Numbered from the stretch's first letter, positions 34,329-43,752 are shown. The stretch: DNA of 64,000 nucleotides from Nitratireductor thuwali (GCF_036621415.1 NZ_CP030943.1:62001-126000); one strand, 5' to 3'. Notes: a model not told the origin generated them from the letters alone. A program made the numbers and translations.

Positions 34329-35636
34329 TCATGAGAGGCGTTCGGGGATGATTAGCGAAATCTCTGGTATCCCGATCAGCAGGATCATGATGATCAGCTC
34401 GCAGGCCAGAAAGATGCCGATACCCTTGAAGATATCGGTAAGGCTGATCTCGTCTCCGACAACGCTCTTGACGACGAAGGCATTCAGTCCGATCGGGGGA
34501 GTCAGCAATCCGATCTCGACGAATTTTACGATGATGACGCCGATATAGATGAGGTTGTATCCAAGCTCGTCGAATATCGGGATGACGACCGGAATCGACA
34601 GAAGCATGACACCGATCGGATCGAGGAACATTCCTAGGATGACGAACATGACCGATACGGCCATGAACAGGAAAACAGGATGAAAACTCGCATCCTGGAT
34701 CGCCTCGACCAGAAAGGGGTTCAGCCCCGAGACCGCTAGGAACCGCGTGAAGATCACCGCCCCGATGGCGATCATGAAGATCTGCGCAGTGCTATTAAGC
34801 GTGTTGACCGTTGCCTCGACAAGGCCTTTCAGCGTAAAGCCGCGCATCGCAAGCCCATAGACCAGAGACAACAACGCACCCATGGCGGCAGCTTCGGTCG
34901 GGGTGATGAAGCCGAAATACATCCCACCCAGCAGCAGCACGAACAGGATCGGCAGGGGCCAGACGCCCTTCAGGCTGTTCAGCCGCTCGCTGAGGCTGGG
35001 GAGGATGTCTATCCGCGGCGCCGAAACCGGCCTAACATTGGCAACGATAAGGATCGCCAGCATGTAGACGATCATGGTCAGGAGCCCCGGCAACAAGCCT
35101 GCCAGCAGCATATCGCTGATGGATACTTCCGCAAGCAGACCGTAGAGGATCATCAGCACGCTCGGCGGAATGAGCGAGCCCAGCGTTCCGGCACTGGCCA
35201 CACATCCGGCCGCAAGCCTCTTGCTGTATCCGGCGGCCAGCATTTCGGGAATGGCCATCCGGCCCATGGCCGCCGCGGTGGCCATGCTCGAGCCCGACAC
35301 CGTCGCAAAGGCGGCGGACGAGACGTTGACCGCCATTGCCAAACCTCCCGGCAGACCGCTCAGCCAAAGCCTCGCGGCCCGGAAAATCTTGGCAATCAGA
35401 TTCGATTTTTCCAAAAGAGCGCCCATGAACAGAAAAAGAGGGATCGCCGAAAGGCTCCAGCTCGCGGCGAAGCCATACACCGACGTCTGCACCAGCCCGG
35501 TGGTGGCCGGCCAGCCGAGCAGAAGGTAGAGACCCACCATCCCGCTCACGCCAAGAGCGATGCTGATCGGAACCCGCAGGGCGATCAGCACTATCGTCCC
35601 GACGAAACCCAGGATGCCAACGATCGGATCATCCAC
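34329..35636 (-). CDS. dctM: TRAP transporter large permease (DctM)
   Basis: A 435-residue polytopic membrane protein of the DctM family with about twelve hydrophobic segments (for example the SIPLFLFMGALLEKSNL and MFLDPIGVMLLSIPVVIPI regions, and GLITPPIGLNAFVV-type helix near the end). The start GTG at 35636 overlaps the dctQ gene by eight bases and follows a GGGAAGGGAG site; longer in-frame starts read into dctQ. It uses a sodium or proton gradient to import the solute delivered by DctP. Confidence 0.92.
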   Translation of the reverse strand: MDDPIVGILGFVGTIVLIALRVPISIALGVSGMVGLYLLLGWPATTGLVQTSVYGFAASWSLSAIPLFLFMGALLEKSNLIAKIFRAARLWLSGLPGGLAMAVNVSSAAFATVSGSSMATAAAMGRMAIPEMLAAGYSKRLAAGCVASAGTLGSLIPPSVLMILYGLLAEVSISDMLLAGLLPGLLTMIVYMLAILIVANVRPVSAPRIDILPSLSERLNSLKGVWPLPILFVLLLGGMYFGFITPTEAAAMGALLSLVYGLAMRGFTLKGLVEATVNTLNSTAQIFMIAIGAVIFTRFLAVSGLNPFLVEAIQDASFHPVFLFMAVSVMFVILGMFLDPIGVMLLSIPVVIPIFDELGYNLIYIGVIIVKFVEIGLLTPPIGLNAFVVKSVVGDEISLTDIFKGIGIFLACELIIMILLIGIPEISLIIPERLS

Positions 35637-36165
35637 CTGCCCGCGCTCCCTTCCCAGCCGAGGGCTCCTTCGTCGTCCGGACAAGGAGGATGACCTGACA
35701 GATCGCCATCAGGCCCAGTGCCAGCGGCAGCGCCCAGACCGGCGGCCAGATCGGCAGATATGTCGTGGCGGTTTCCATCACCTTGCCGACCTGCATCTGC
35801 TCAAGGGCGTCCTCGAAGGTAAGATAGGCAAGTATCGAGAGATACACGGCGGACAGGACGAACACGACACTCCGCAGCAGGTGCCTGGCCAGCCCCTTCA
35901 CCACCTGGTCGACAAGCTCAACGCACATGTATCCATGAACCTCTCCGACATAGGGCAGTGGCAGAAAGGTAAGGAAGATCATGTACCAGGTCGAAACGAT
36001 GGCAAGCGTATGCAGCGTCGTGGATGGCGAGACGAGGCGCACAACCGCCTCAACGCAGATGTGGAGCATCATCACGACAAGAACCGCACCGGCAAGGCCC
36101 AAGAGAATCCGGTGGACCAGTCGCAAGGGTGCGGGCATATCTGCCGATCTATGTTTCGGCGCCAT
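35629..36165 (-). CDS. dctQ: TRAP transporter small permease (DctQ)
   Basis: A 178-residue protein with four predicted membrane segments, as usual for DctQ, and a basic C-terminal tail. A strong GGGAGG ribosome site precedes the ATG at 36165. It lies 34 bases downstream of the frameshifted extradiol dioxygenase gene and overlaps dctM. All four genes appear to form one minus-strand operon starting near 37.25 kb. Confidence 0.9.
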   Translation of the reverse strand: MAPKHRSADMPAPLRLVHRILLGLAGAVLVVMMLHICVEAVVRLVSPSTTLHTLAIVSTWYMIFLTFLPLPYVGEVHGYMCVELVDQVVKGLARHLLRSVVFVLSAVYLSILAYLTFEDALEQMQVGKVMETATTYLPIWPPVWALPLALGLMAICQVILLVRTTKEPSAGKGARAGG

Positions 36166-36199
36166 TGAGTTCCTCCCAGGCTGTGATCAGGCGGAAAGT

Positions 36200-37179
36200 C
36201 TAGTGCGTCATCGGCGGCGCCGACTTCAGGGTCGGCTCCCTCGTGGGCGTGTCCTTGAAAACCGTCCCAAGTTCATAAAAAGACGGCGGGGCAACGGCCC
36301 CCCACAGGGTCTGACGTTGCGGATCCATTAGATCCCATTTGATCGGTTCAAGATCCGGATCGACAGTGAGGTAATCCGAGCAATAGAACTCGATGCGATG
36401 CCCGTCCGGATCGCGTACATAAAGGAAGAACGCGTTCGACAGCCCGTGCCGCCCCGGTCCGCGCTCGATGTTACCCACGCATCCCGTTGTCGCCAACTTA
36501 TCGAGCAGGTCGATGATTGCCAACGGCGTCGGCACCCAGAATGCGACATGGTGGAGCCGTGGGCCGAGGCCATTGGTAAGGGCGATGTCGTGGACCCCCC
36601 CTTGCGGTGCATCCAGGCCGCCCAGACATTCTTCGTCGCCTCGTCCTCGGTGTACTCGGTGACACGGAAGCCGAGCTCGCCGAAGAACGAGATCGAGGTG
36701 GCGACATCCGAAGAGAAGCAGTTGACGTGATCGATTCTCAGGGGTCTGACGCCCTTGTACAGATCATACTTCTGGTGGATCGGCGGAAGCCTGTCCATCC
36801 TGGCATGAAATTCAAGCGGGATCCCCAAGGGGCACGTTGTGTGCAGGGTCCGCCCCTGGAAGGGGCGCTCGATCCACGACACGTCACGGCCCTGCTTGCT
36901 GAAATGAACTTCCGCGCGATCCAAGTCTTCCTCGTCATAGACCCTGAAACCCAGCGCATCGGCCGAAGGCGCATCGCCCTTGCGCAGGATAAGGCAGTGA
37001 TGCGTGCGTTCTTCCAGCCCGCGGAAATAGATCGTGTCGTCGTCCTCGTCGGTAATCTGCAGGCCGATCGTCTCGGCATAAAAGGCGCGCGATCGCGAAA
37101 GATCGGTCACGGTCAGGTCGGCGTGACTCAGGCGCACGATATTGAATGGCGGATACAGATTTGCAGAGGGTAAGGGCAT
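36200..37179 (-). pseudogene. HpaD-like homoprotocatechuate 2,3-dioxygenase, frameshifted at a G7 run
   Basis: Two frames together encode an extradiol dioxygenase nearly parallel to the intact HpaD at 42772-43752. The first 216 or so residues (MPLPSANLYPPFNIVRLSHAD ... WMHRKGG) end at a run of seven G on the minus strand (36595-36601). The homologous codons of the intact copy read RKGGVHD; one extra G would restore VHDIALTNG and lead into PTPLAIIDLL and the C-terminal metal-site region DGHRIEFYCSDYLTV. With the base restored it has 326 residues, the same as the intact copy. It is followed by a TRAP transporter. Confidence 0.88.
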
Positions 37180-37752
37180 TCAGCCTCCAAGGCATAGAGA
37201 TGTCTATTTCGAACTTGATCGCGTCACACGCCCAGTCACAAAACGCCAATGCAAGACAATTAATACGTTAACTATCTCAGCTTGCTGCCCCTGTCAACCT
37301 GAAGTCACGCGTCCCGCATGTCGCTTGGCACTTGTATGGGGCGATGATTGTCAAGCTTGATCTGCGGCGATTTCCCATCTCCGTGTTCGGCCACTGGCGA
37401 CCATCTCCTCGTCCCGACCTGACTTTGAATTGGCCGCCGCGCACAGGGACGGTCAAGAGTGGCCACAGGCCATTGCGAAGCGACCTGGTCTTGACGGTCA
37501 CGAGAACTGCGGCAGGCTCCGATGGTCAGACGAGCTTTCCAGCAGCTTGGGATAGACGACGAAAATTCCGAGGGGAGCTCGCGATCAGTTGGGCGTGGAA
37601 GTCGCGCGGCGGACTTGTATTCGGTCGATCCCAGTGGATGGGAACCATGAAGCAATCATGCGCATCGACGGCGAGCTCCGGGGCGGCGGGCCCATTCTTA
37701 ATTGCGGGGCCAAGCCCCATGTGCCAAGCCGGGACGCCACCGCCTCGGATCG
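37180..37752. other. 573-bp gap without a convincing gene
   Basis: The first 90 bases hold the predicted promoter region of the hpaD2-dctQMP operon, including the imperfect palindrome at 37260-37271. Open frames from about 37330 to 37760 on either strand show no motif, no ribosome site and no composition typical of the neighbours. They may be flank or remnant of the IS110 element that begins at 37753. I see nothing else. Confidence 0.4.
37260..37271. promoter_or_regulatory. HpaR-operator-like palindrome upstream of hpaD2 operon
   Basis: TTAATACGTTAA is an imperfect palindrome with the half-site GTTAA, about 80 bases upstream of the HpaD-like start at 37179. The perfect palindrome TTAACATGTTAA stands in front of hpaR (40836-40847). 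The shared half-site suggests, but does not prove, control of both units by the same MarR-type repressor. Confidence 0.4.
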
Positions 37753-38887
37753 TCATCGGCAAACCCTAAGGAGGGCTGCCAAGCTGATGTCCCAGTCGTC
37801 GTCCTCTTTGCTGCTGGCCGTCATGATGTTCGGACGCGAGACGACTCCATGCGGCATCTCACCGGTGGTGACGAGACGCCACAGCGCGATGAGCAGCTTG
37901 CGCGCCAACGCCAAGATCATCGTCTTGCGCGTGGTGCCGCGGCCGTCGCTCGTGCGCGCCTGGAACCATCGGGCGAGACCGCTGTCCTTCTGAAACCGGA
38001 GAAGCCGCCAGGCCAACTGGATCATGCCGCGCCGCACGCGGACATTGCCGGCGTACCAGCCCCTTCTCGCGGCGGCGTTTGCCGCTCTCGTCCGGCGCGC
38101 CCGTCAGGCCGCCATAGCGCGCCACGGCGCGGCGATCGCGCAGCTGGCGCGACAGCATCTCGTTGACCAGCATGTCCGCGATCTCGACGCTGATGCCGAT
38201 GACCCTTGCTAGCAAGCGAACCATCGCGTGCGGGCGGTCCGCCGCAGCCGGCGCAGGCGTTGCTGCTCGATCGCGCGGATCTGCTCGCGCACGAGGCATA
38301 GCCGCTCAAGCTAGCGGCGCAGCTCCGCGCGCGTGTTGTCCGGCCACGGCGTCCCTTCCGCCATGCGGTGGCCTCGAGCCTGTCTGCGGCCTTGCGCAGG
38401 GTCGGCTTGAAGGCGCGAATGCCGAAGCAGGCGAGGATCGCCTTGATCCGGTTGACGATCCGTGTCTTCTCCGTGACCAGGCTCTCCCGCTCGCGGTTCG
38501 GCCGCCAAAAAGCTCGGTATCGAGGCGATCGGTCTTGGCGCGCCGGTGCTCGCGCGAGACCGCAACACAGGCGGGATGCATGACATAGGCCTCGACACCA
38601 CGCGTCCTGAGCCAGCGCGGCAGCCAGAAGCCATCGCGGCCGGCCTCATAGGCGACGACGATGCGCTTGATCGAGCGTCCGGCCCGGTTGGCTTCGTCGC
38701 GCCAGCACTGCAACAGCTTCAGCAGCGTTTCCGCGTCGGCCCCGAGCTTCTTTAGAGGCTGGCGATGGATGCCGGGTACAAGCGCAGCCAACAGCCACTT
38801 CGCGTGGCTCATCTCGATGACGACGACGATCATGTTATCCTGCTCGAGAGTGGCGAGCGACCTGCTCGCGTCAAAAGATTGCGACAT
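37753..38887 (-). pseudogene. IS110-family transposase, several frameshifts
   Basis: From the ATG at 38887 (MSQSFDASRSLATLEQDN) the N-terminal RuvC-like domain is readable: VVIEMSHAKWLLAALVPG with the first acidic site, then EHRRAKTDRLDTEL. After that the frame changes at least twice; the C-terminal part reads HAMVRLLARVIGISVEIADMLV, RYGGLTGAPDESGKRRREKG (the conserved serine region), then MRRGMIQLAWRLLRFQKDSGLARWF to a stop at 37753. All parts are on the minus strand and in order, so this is a single decayed copy. Confidence 0.88.
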
Positions 38888-39026
38888 GGGGACCTCCTTC
38901 ACCGGTCGTTTCCAACAGCGCCAAAGGTGCCACGCCCTCGCCGCTCGCCCCATAGAAGCTATGCGACAGGCTCCTCCTGGTGCGGGTAACATGAGGTGAT
39001 CCTTAAACCCCGAACCGTGAGGGAGG

Positions 39027-39487
39027 TGCGGCGCGGCAATCAAGGTGAGAGTGCGGCGTCAATCAGGATGAGAACGCCGCTGGGCGGGAACGCAGGGAGG
39101 GCGTAGCCCGACCGGAGTTTCCGTTCAGTGGCGGCGGGCTGTTCAAGGGCCTTTCACTGGTGTTCGCGGCCGGTCGGGTATGCGGTGGTTTGTTCCATTC
39201 GGAGGAATCGCCTCGTGCCTGACCGCCACGTAACCGATCACCGGATGAGGCTCTACATGAAGCTCCGACAGACCCATTCGACGGCCGTCGCTGCGGCGAA
39301 TGCGTCGATTAGCATGGCGACCGCCTACCGCATCGAGATCGATCCGCGGCTGCCCTCGCAAAAGCAGACATCGCGCTGCCGCCGGCGGCCCGACCCGCTT
39401 GCCGGCATTTTCGACCATGAAGTCGTGCCGCTTCTGAAGGCGGCTCCCGGCATTCGACCCGTGACCATCTTCGAGGAGATGATGCGC
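39027..39487 (+). mobile_element. istA: IS21-family left end with truncated istA
   Basis: Two near-copies of a block TGCGGCGyCAATCArGrTGAGA stand at 39027-39050 and 39052-39073, like the multiple terminal repeats of IS21. From GTG 39215, after a GGAGGAAT ribosome site, the sequence encodes an IstA N-terminus: PDRHVTDHRMRLYMKLRQTH, SISMATAYRIEIDPRLPSQ and GIFDHEVVPLLKAAPGIRPV. Homology stops at MMRRK near 39487, where an IS110-type sequence on the other strand begins. Only the first quarter of istA is left. Confidence 0.75.
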
Positions 39488-39591
39488 CGCAAGGCCTGGC
39501 GGATGACGACGCGGCCGTCTTCAGCACCGGTGTGAACCTGAAAGATCGACTTGGCCAAATCTAGGCCGATCCATCACTTTGTGTGGTTCAT
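39486..39591 (-). pseudogene. IS110-like transposase N-terminal fragment
   Basis: The minus strand from the ATG at 39591 reads MNHTK, a TGA stop, then WIGLDLAKSIFQVHTGAEDGR-type sequence, the conserved start of IS110-family transposases with the first catalytic Asp in GLDLAK. An in-frame stop and the loss of everything after about 35 residues make it a remnant. It abuts the truncated istA on the left. Confidence 0.7.
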
Positions 39592-39912
39592 CCGCTGTTA
39601 CCGACGCTAGAGCGGTCCATGACGAAAGCCTATCCGGCATTGGCGGAAGCAGGGGAGCGGGACACAGCGCTGGCGGCTTCCCTGTATCTCTTCGCCTACT
39701 ACTATAGGTGGAGCGGCCCCCTTCGGGCCAAGGCTCTCGACGAGACTTTTCCTTCAGGTAAGCAGTGCGCCCATATGTCCGGCCTTTCGGTGCGACGCAT
39801 TTGGCCGCTGGCCTCGATGAAGTCCGCGTCGTGAGCAGCCAAACAAGCGGTACGCACGCAATGGTGCGTTGGTGTTATCGGCTCGTCTCGCGTCGGGCTC
39901 TCGTCCCCTCTG
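39592..39912. other. 321-bp gap, no gene supported
   Basis: An open plus-strand frame (from about 39619 to 39834, MTKAYPALAEAGERDTALAA) has no ribosome site and no domain I recognise. The stretch lies between two IS110-type fragments and is most likely foreign or decayed sequence. I see no regulatory structure. Confidence 0.35.
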
Positions 39913-40038
39913 TCAGGCTGCCGGCACCATTCCTGTCGCCCACTCGGGCCTTCTGTATTCTCCGCCCTTGGTCAGGAGCGCGTAGACGATCCGCGCCATC
40001 TTGTTGGCCAGCGTCACCGCCACGACCTTGTTCAGCAT
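39913..40038 (-). pseudogene. IS110-like transposase C-terminal fragment
   Basis: The minus strand encodes MLNKVVAVTLANKMARIVYALLTKGGEYRRP followed by a short tail and TGA, the conserved C-terminus of IS110-type transposases. It lies to the right of the N-terminal fragment at 39486-39591 although both read leftward, so the two are not the ends of one intact gene. The 199 bases from 40039 to hpaR show no gene. Confidence 0.72.
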
Positions 40039-40237
40039 TTTTCTGACTCTGCAGCAAATTTCGGATGATGATCACGAGGTCGCACTAAAAGCCCTCGTTC
40101 ATCAGGTGGTTTAGGAACCGGCGGGACCATCAGCGCGGAACATCGTCTCCACGCACATGAGCTGAGAGTCTAAAAGGGCGATCGCGAAATGCTACTAGCG
40201 CGAAAAATGAAGAACACCTTAGAGCCGCTCGATATTT

Positions 40238-40759
40238 TTAATCCGGGGGTGATTCTCGACCGGCCGGCGGAGGCAGATTCCGTCCGGTCTCCTCCGGGAG
40301 ATTATTAAATTTCTCCAGCAAATCAAGGAGCAACTCGAACCGCTCTTCGCCGAACCGGGCGCGGACATCGCCATAGATGCGTCGGCTTTCCGGCGCAACT
40401 TCAGCGATCAGTCGAACGCCTTTGTCTGTCATGGAAAGCATCGTTCTGCGCCCGTCATTGACGTCCCGGCGCCTGGCGATGAGTCCGCGCTCTTCGAGAT
40501 GGCGTAGAATCCTGGTGAGGCTGGGTGCCATGATGCAGCTGCGTTGCGCCACATCGGTCGCATCCACCTCCTGCTCTTCATTGATGGCGCGCAAAACGCG
40601 CCACTGTTGCTCGGTGATGTTATGGCCGGCGAGCAGCGGCCTCATGCGGGACATCAACTTCTCGCGGCTTCGCAGTAACGCGATCGTTAGCGAGCGCCGG
40701 GTGAGGCGCGGCATCATTTCTGCACGTGAATTCAGGTCTTTAGCGTTTATCAAAGTCAT
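40238..40759 (-). CDS. hpaR: HpaR-type MarR repressor of homoprotocatechuate genes
   Basis: A 173-residue MarR-family protein whose core (PRLTRRSLTIALLRSREKLMS, TEQQWRVLRAI, LTRILRHLEERGLIARRRDVNDGRR) matches HpaR, the repressor of the homoprotocatechuate pathway. The ATG at 40759 is preferred over an upstream TTG; an inner ATG gives MPRLTRR. It is divergent from the hpaF-E-D-G-H-I operon and would bind the 12-bp palindrome 77 bases upstream. The inducer of known HpaR proteins is 4-hydroxyphenylacetate or a pathway intermediate. Confidence 0.88.
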   Translation of the reverse strand: MTLINAKDLNSRAEMMPRLTRRSLTIALLRSREKLMSRMRPLLAGHNITEQQWRVLRAINEEQEVDATDVAQRSCIMAPSLTRILRHLEERGLIARRRDVNDGRRTMLSMTDKGVRLIAEVAPESRRIYGDVRARFGEERFELLLDLLEKFNNLPEETGRNLPPPAGRESPPD

Positions 40760-40835
40760 TCTGTCGCCCAATGGTGCGTCACCCCTCTATATGCCTGCCA
40801 CAAAACCGCTTGTGTTGCGAGACGCGCTCATATAT

Positions 40836-40847
40836 TTAACATGTTAA
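40836..40847. promoter_or_regulatory. Perfect 12-bp palindrome between hpaR and hpaF
   Basis: TTAACATGTTAA lies in the divergent intergenic region between hpaR (starts 40759) and the hpaF remnant, in an AT-rich stretch (TATATTTAACATGTTAATGTAAT) that contrasts with the GC-rich surroundings. It is the obvious operator candidate for HpaR. Confidence 0.6.
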
Positions 40848-40890
40848 TGTAATCCGTGCTTACTAGCAAGGCCAATGCCGCGAGACCCGC

Positions 40891-41246
40891 GTCGTCATCC
40901 AGGGACTTTGCGAGAGAATCCGCGAATCAGCTCTGAAGACCGGCGTCTTCGAGCCCGGTGGCATCCGCGTAGGGGCTCATCCGGCGAGGCATTTCGCGAT
41001 CGCCGACGCACAAAAAAACGCCTTCCTGCACCTGCAACTCCGCGTCGGCGCCGGGCGCTCGGTGGAGATGCTCAAGGGGCGGGCGAGGTGATCTTTGCAA
41101 CGCTTCGTGACTGCTTGGAGCCGGAACTGGCGGAGCCGTACTTCGGCCTCTCCTTCGAAATCGTGGAGATTCATCCTGAACTCAGTTGGAAGGCGAACAG
41201 CATCCACCCGCGCATACGCGGCCATGTGGAGGGAGATCATTGGTGA
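40891..41246 (+). pseudogene. hpaF: 5-carboxymethyl-2-hydroxymuconate isomerase (HpaF) remnant
   Basis: The frame from 40891 encodes VIQGLCERIRESALKTGVFEPGGIRV and FLHLQLRVGAGRSVEMLKG, the core of HpaF. It then runs into TGA at 41089 because one G is missing in the run near 41075-41082; the next frame continues GEVIFATLRDCLEP and ELSWKANSIHPRIRGH to 41246. The first 15-20 residues, including the N-terminal Pro that is the catalytic base in this tautomerase family, are not readable. The gene overlaps hpaE. Inactive as given. Confidence 0.8.
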
Positions 41247-42751
41247 CCACACTCGACGAAAACCTCGAAAAGGCGAAGGCATATCTCGCGCGCTTCCATA
41301 GGGAAGGGGTGAAGAACCGCATTGGCGGCGAGTGGCTTGCTGCTGATGACGGCACTTCGTTCGAGACAATTTCTCCGATCGACCTAAGGCCGCTCGCCAA
41401 TGTCGCGCACGGCAAGACATCGGACGTCGACAAGGCGGCCAAAACGGCGAAGGCAGCCTTTGCGGAGTGGAAGGAAATGCCGGGCGCGGAGCGCCGCAAG
41501 CTGCTCCACAGAATCGCCGATGCAATCGCCGCGCGCGCGGAAGAGATCGCCTTCGTGGAATGTATGGACACGGGGCAGGCGCTTAAGTTCATGTCGAAGG
41601 CGGCACTGCGTGGGGCTGAGAACTTTCGCTTCTTCGCGGACAAGGCGCCGGAAGCACGCGACGGGCGCTCGCTGTACGGTCCGCGTCAGGTCAATGTGAC
41701 GAGCCGAGTCCCCATCGGGCCCGTCGGCGTCATCACACCGTGGAACACTCCTTTCATGCTGTCGACCTGGAAGATCGCACCGGCACTCGCGGCTGGCTGC
41801 ACGATCGTCCACAAGCCAGCCGAATTCTCGCCTTTGACGGCAAGCCTGCTCATCGAAGTCGCCGAGGAAGCGGGCCTCCCGAAGGGAGTCTGGAATCTGG
41901 TCAACGGCTTCGGCGAGGATGCTGGTAAGGCGTTGACGGAACACCCCGACATCAAAGCGATCGGCTTTGTCGGAGAAAGCCGCACCGGTTCGATGATCAT
42001 GAAGCAAGGCGCCGACACACTGAAGCGCGTCCATTTTGAACTCGGGGGCAAGAATCCGGTCGTCGTGTTCGCCGACGCCGATCTCGAAAGGGCTGCAGAT
42101 GCGGCCGTCTTCATGATCTATTCTCTCAATGGCGAGCGCTGCACCTCGTCGTCGCGTCTTCTAGTCGAAGCCTCAATCTATGACTCTTTCACAAATAAAT
42201 TGGCCGAACGCGCAACGCGCATCAAAATAGGCCATCCGCTCGATCCCGAGACGATCATTGGACCTTTGATCCATCCTAGCCATGAAAAGAAGGTGCTGTC
42301 CTATTTCGACCTAGCGAAGGAGGAGGGGGCGACGATCGCGGTCGGCGGCAGGAAAGCCGATCGCGAAGGCTGCTATGTCGAGCCCACGCTCTTCACCAAT
42401 GCGAAGAACACGATGCGGATCGCCCAGGAGGAAATCTTCGGGCCGGTGCTCACGGCGGTTCCCTTCTCCGACGAGAAGGAGGCGCTGGCTTTAGCTAATG
42501 ACGTCAGCTACGGCCTGGCCGGCTATCTGTGGACTTCGGACGTCACCCGCGCCTTTCGATTCTCTGAGGCCCTGGAGGCGGGCATGATCTGGGTGAACTC
42601 GGAAAACGTGCGCCACCTACCAACTCCTTTCGGCGGCGTGAAGAGCTCCGGCATCGGGCGCGACGGCGGGGACTGGTCGTTCGACTTTTACATGGAAACC
42701 AAGAATGTGGCCTTCGCGACCGAGGCGCACAAGGTCACCAGGCTCGGCTGA
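41243..42751 (+). CDS. hpaE: 5-carboxymethyl-2-hydroxymuconate semialdehyde dehydrogenase
   Basis: A 502-residue NAD-dependent aldehyde dehydrogenase. The GTG at 41243 follows a GGAGGGAG ribosome site and overlaps the hpaF stop. GPVGVITPWNTPFMLSTWK, the catalytic Glu in FELGGKNP and the catalytic Cys at residue 300 (NGERCTSSS) are present. Position directly before hpaD and similarity to HpaE-type sequences fit oxidation of the homoprotocatechuate ring-fission aldehyde. Nothing looks broken. Confidence 0.92.
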   Translation: MTTLDENLEKAKAYLARFHREGVKNRIGGEWLAADDGTSFETISPIDLRPLANVAHGKTSDVDKAAKTAKAAFAEWKEMPGAERRKLLHRIADAIAARAEEIAFVECMDTGQALKFMSKAALRGAENFRFFADKAPEARDGRSLYGPRQVNVTSRVPIGPVGVITPWNTPFMLSTWKIAPALAAGCTIVHKPAEFSPLTASLLIEVAEEAGLPKGVWNLVNGFGEDAGKALTEHPDIKAIGFVGESRTGSMIMKQGADTLKRVHFELGGKNPVVVFADADLERAADAAVFMIYSLNGERCTSSSRLLVEASIYDSFTNKLAERATRIKIGHPLDPETIIGPLIHPSHEKKVLSYFDLAKEEGATIAVGGRKADREGCYVEPTLFTNAKNTMRIAQEEIFGPVLTAVPFSDEKEALALANDVSYGLAGYLWTSDVTRAFRFSEALEAGMIWVNSENVRHLPTPFGGVKSSGIGRDGGDWSFDFYMETKNVAFATEAHKVTRLG

Positions 42752-42771
42752 AGGCGGAGGGACGTACAGTG

Positions 42772-43752
42772 ATGCCGTTACCATCACCCAATCTCTACCC
42801 AGACTTCAACATCGTTCGCCTCTCCCACGTGGAATCCGTAGTCACGGATCTCACTCGCTCCAAAGCGTTCTATGCGGAGGCGCTCGGTCTGCAGGTCACA
42901 TATGAGGATGGCAACAGAATCTGCTTGCGCGCGCTTGAGGAGCGCAATCACCACTGCGTCATCCTGAAGAAGGGCGAGGAGCCGGTCGCGCGGGACCTCG
43001 GCTTCAAGGTCTATTCGGATTCCGACATCGACAAAGCCGAGACCTTCTTCAAGGCAAAGGGGCTGCCTGTCGCCTGGGTGGAGCGTCCGCATCAAGGCCA
43101 GACGCTGAAGACGCAGGATCCGTTCGGCGTGCCACTCGAATTCTACCACCAGATGGAGACGCTGCGGCCGATCCACCAGCAATACAGGCTCTACAAAGGC
43201 GTTCGGCCGCTCCGCATCGACCATTTCAACTGCTTCTCGACGGATGTCGACAGCTCGGTCGCCTTTTACAACGAACTCGGCTTCCGCGTGACGGAATACA
43301 CCGAGGACGAGGAGACGAACAAACTATGGGCGGCATGGGTGTACCGCAAAGGCGGCGTTCACGACATGGCCTTCACGAATGGCCGCGGCCCCAGGCTCCA
43401 CCACGTCACATTCTGGGTGCCGACGCCGCTCGCTATCATCGACCTGCTCGACCTGATGTCGATATCCGGTTACCTAGCTAACATCGAGCGTGGCCCCGGA
43501 CGCCACGGCATCTCGAACGCGTTCTTTCTCTATATCCGCGACCCCGACGGTCATCGCATCGAGATTTATTGCTCGGACTACCTGACAGTCGATTCGGATC
43601 TCGAGCCGATCAAATGGGACCTCAAGGACCCGCAGCGGCAGACGCTATGGGGCGCGCCCGCGCCCAAGAGTTGGTTCGAGGAAGGCACGCTGTTCGAAGG
43701 CGCGGCGGTCGAAGAGCCGAAGTTGAAAGCTCAGCCGATCGTCGCGCCATGA
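42772..43752 (+). CDS. hpaD: 3,4-dihydroxyphenylacetate 2,3-dioxygenase
   Basis: A 326-residue extradiol dioxygenase made of two vicinal-oxygen-chelate domains. The C-terminal domain carries the metal ligands in LRIDHFNCFS, GPRLHHVTFW and HRIEIYCSDY. The ATG at 42772 follows GTG at 42769; GGAGGG stands upstream. It opens the homoprotocatechuate ring next to the hydroxyls, giving the semialdehyde used by HpaE. It is the intact paralogue of the frameshifted gene at 36200-37179, about 70% alike by eye. Its stop overlaps hpaG (ATGA). Confidence 0.93.
   Translation: MPLPSPNLYPDFNIVRLSHVESVVTDLTRSKAFYAEALGLQVTYEDGNRICLRALEERNHHCVILKKGEEPVARDLGFKVYSDSDIDKAETFFKAKGLPVAWVERPHQGQTLKTQDPFGVPLEFYHQMETLRPIHQQYRLYKGVRPLRIDHFNCFSTDVDSSVAFYNELGFRVTEYTEDEETNKLWAAWVYRKGGVHDMAFTNGRGPRLHHVTFWVPTPLAIIDLLDLMSISGYLANIERGPGRHGISNAFFLYIRDPDGHRIEIYCSDYLTVDSDLEPIKWDLKDPQRQTLWGAPAPKSWFEEGTLFEGAAVEEPKLKAQPIVAP

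Noticed and set aside
37332..37769. Plus-strand 145-residue frame and an opposing minus-strand frame
   Set aside because: Neither has a ribosome site, a motif or neighbours that would explain it; probably IS flank.
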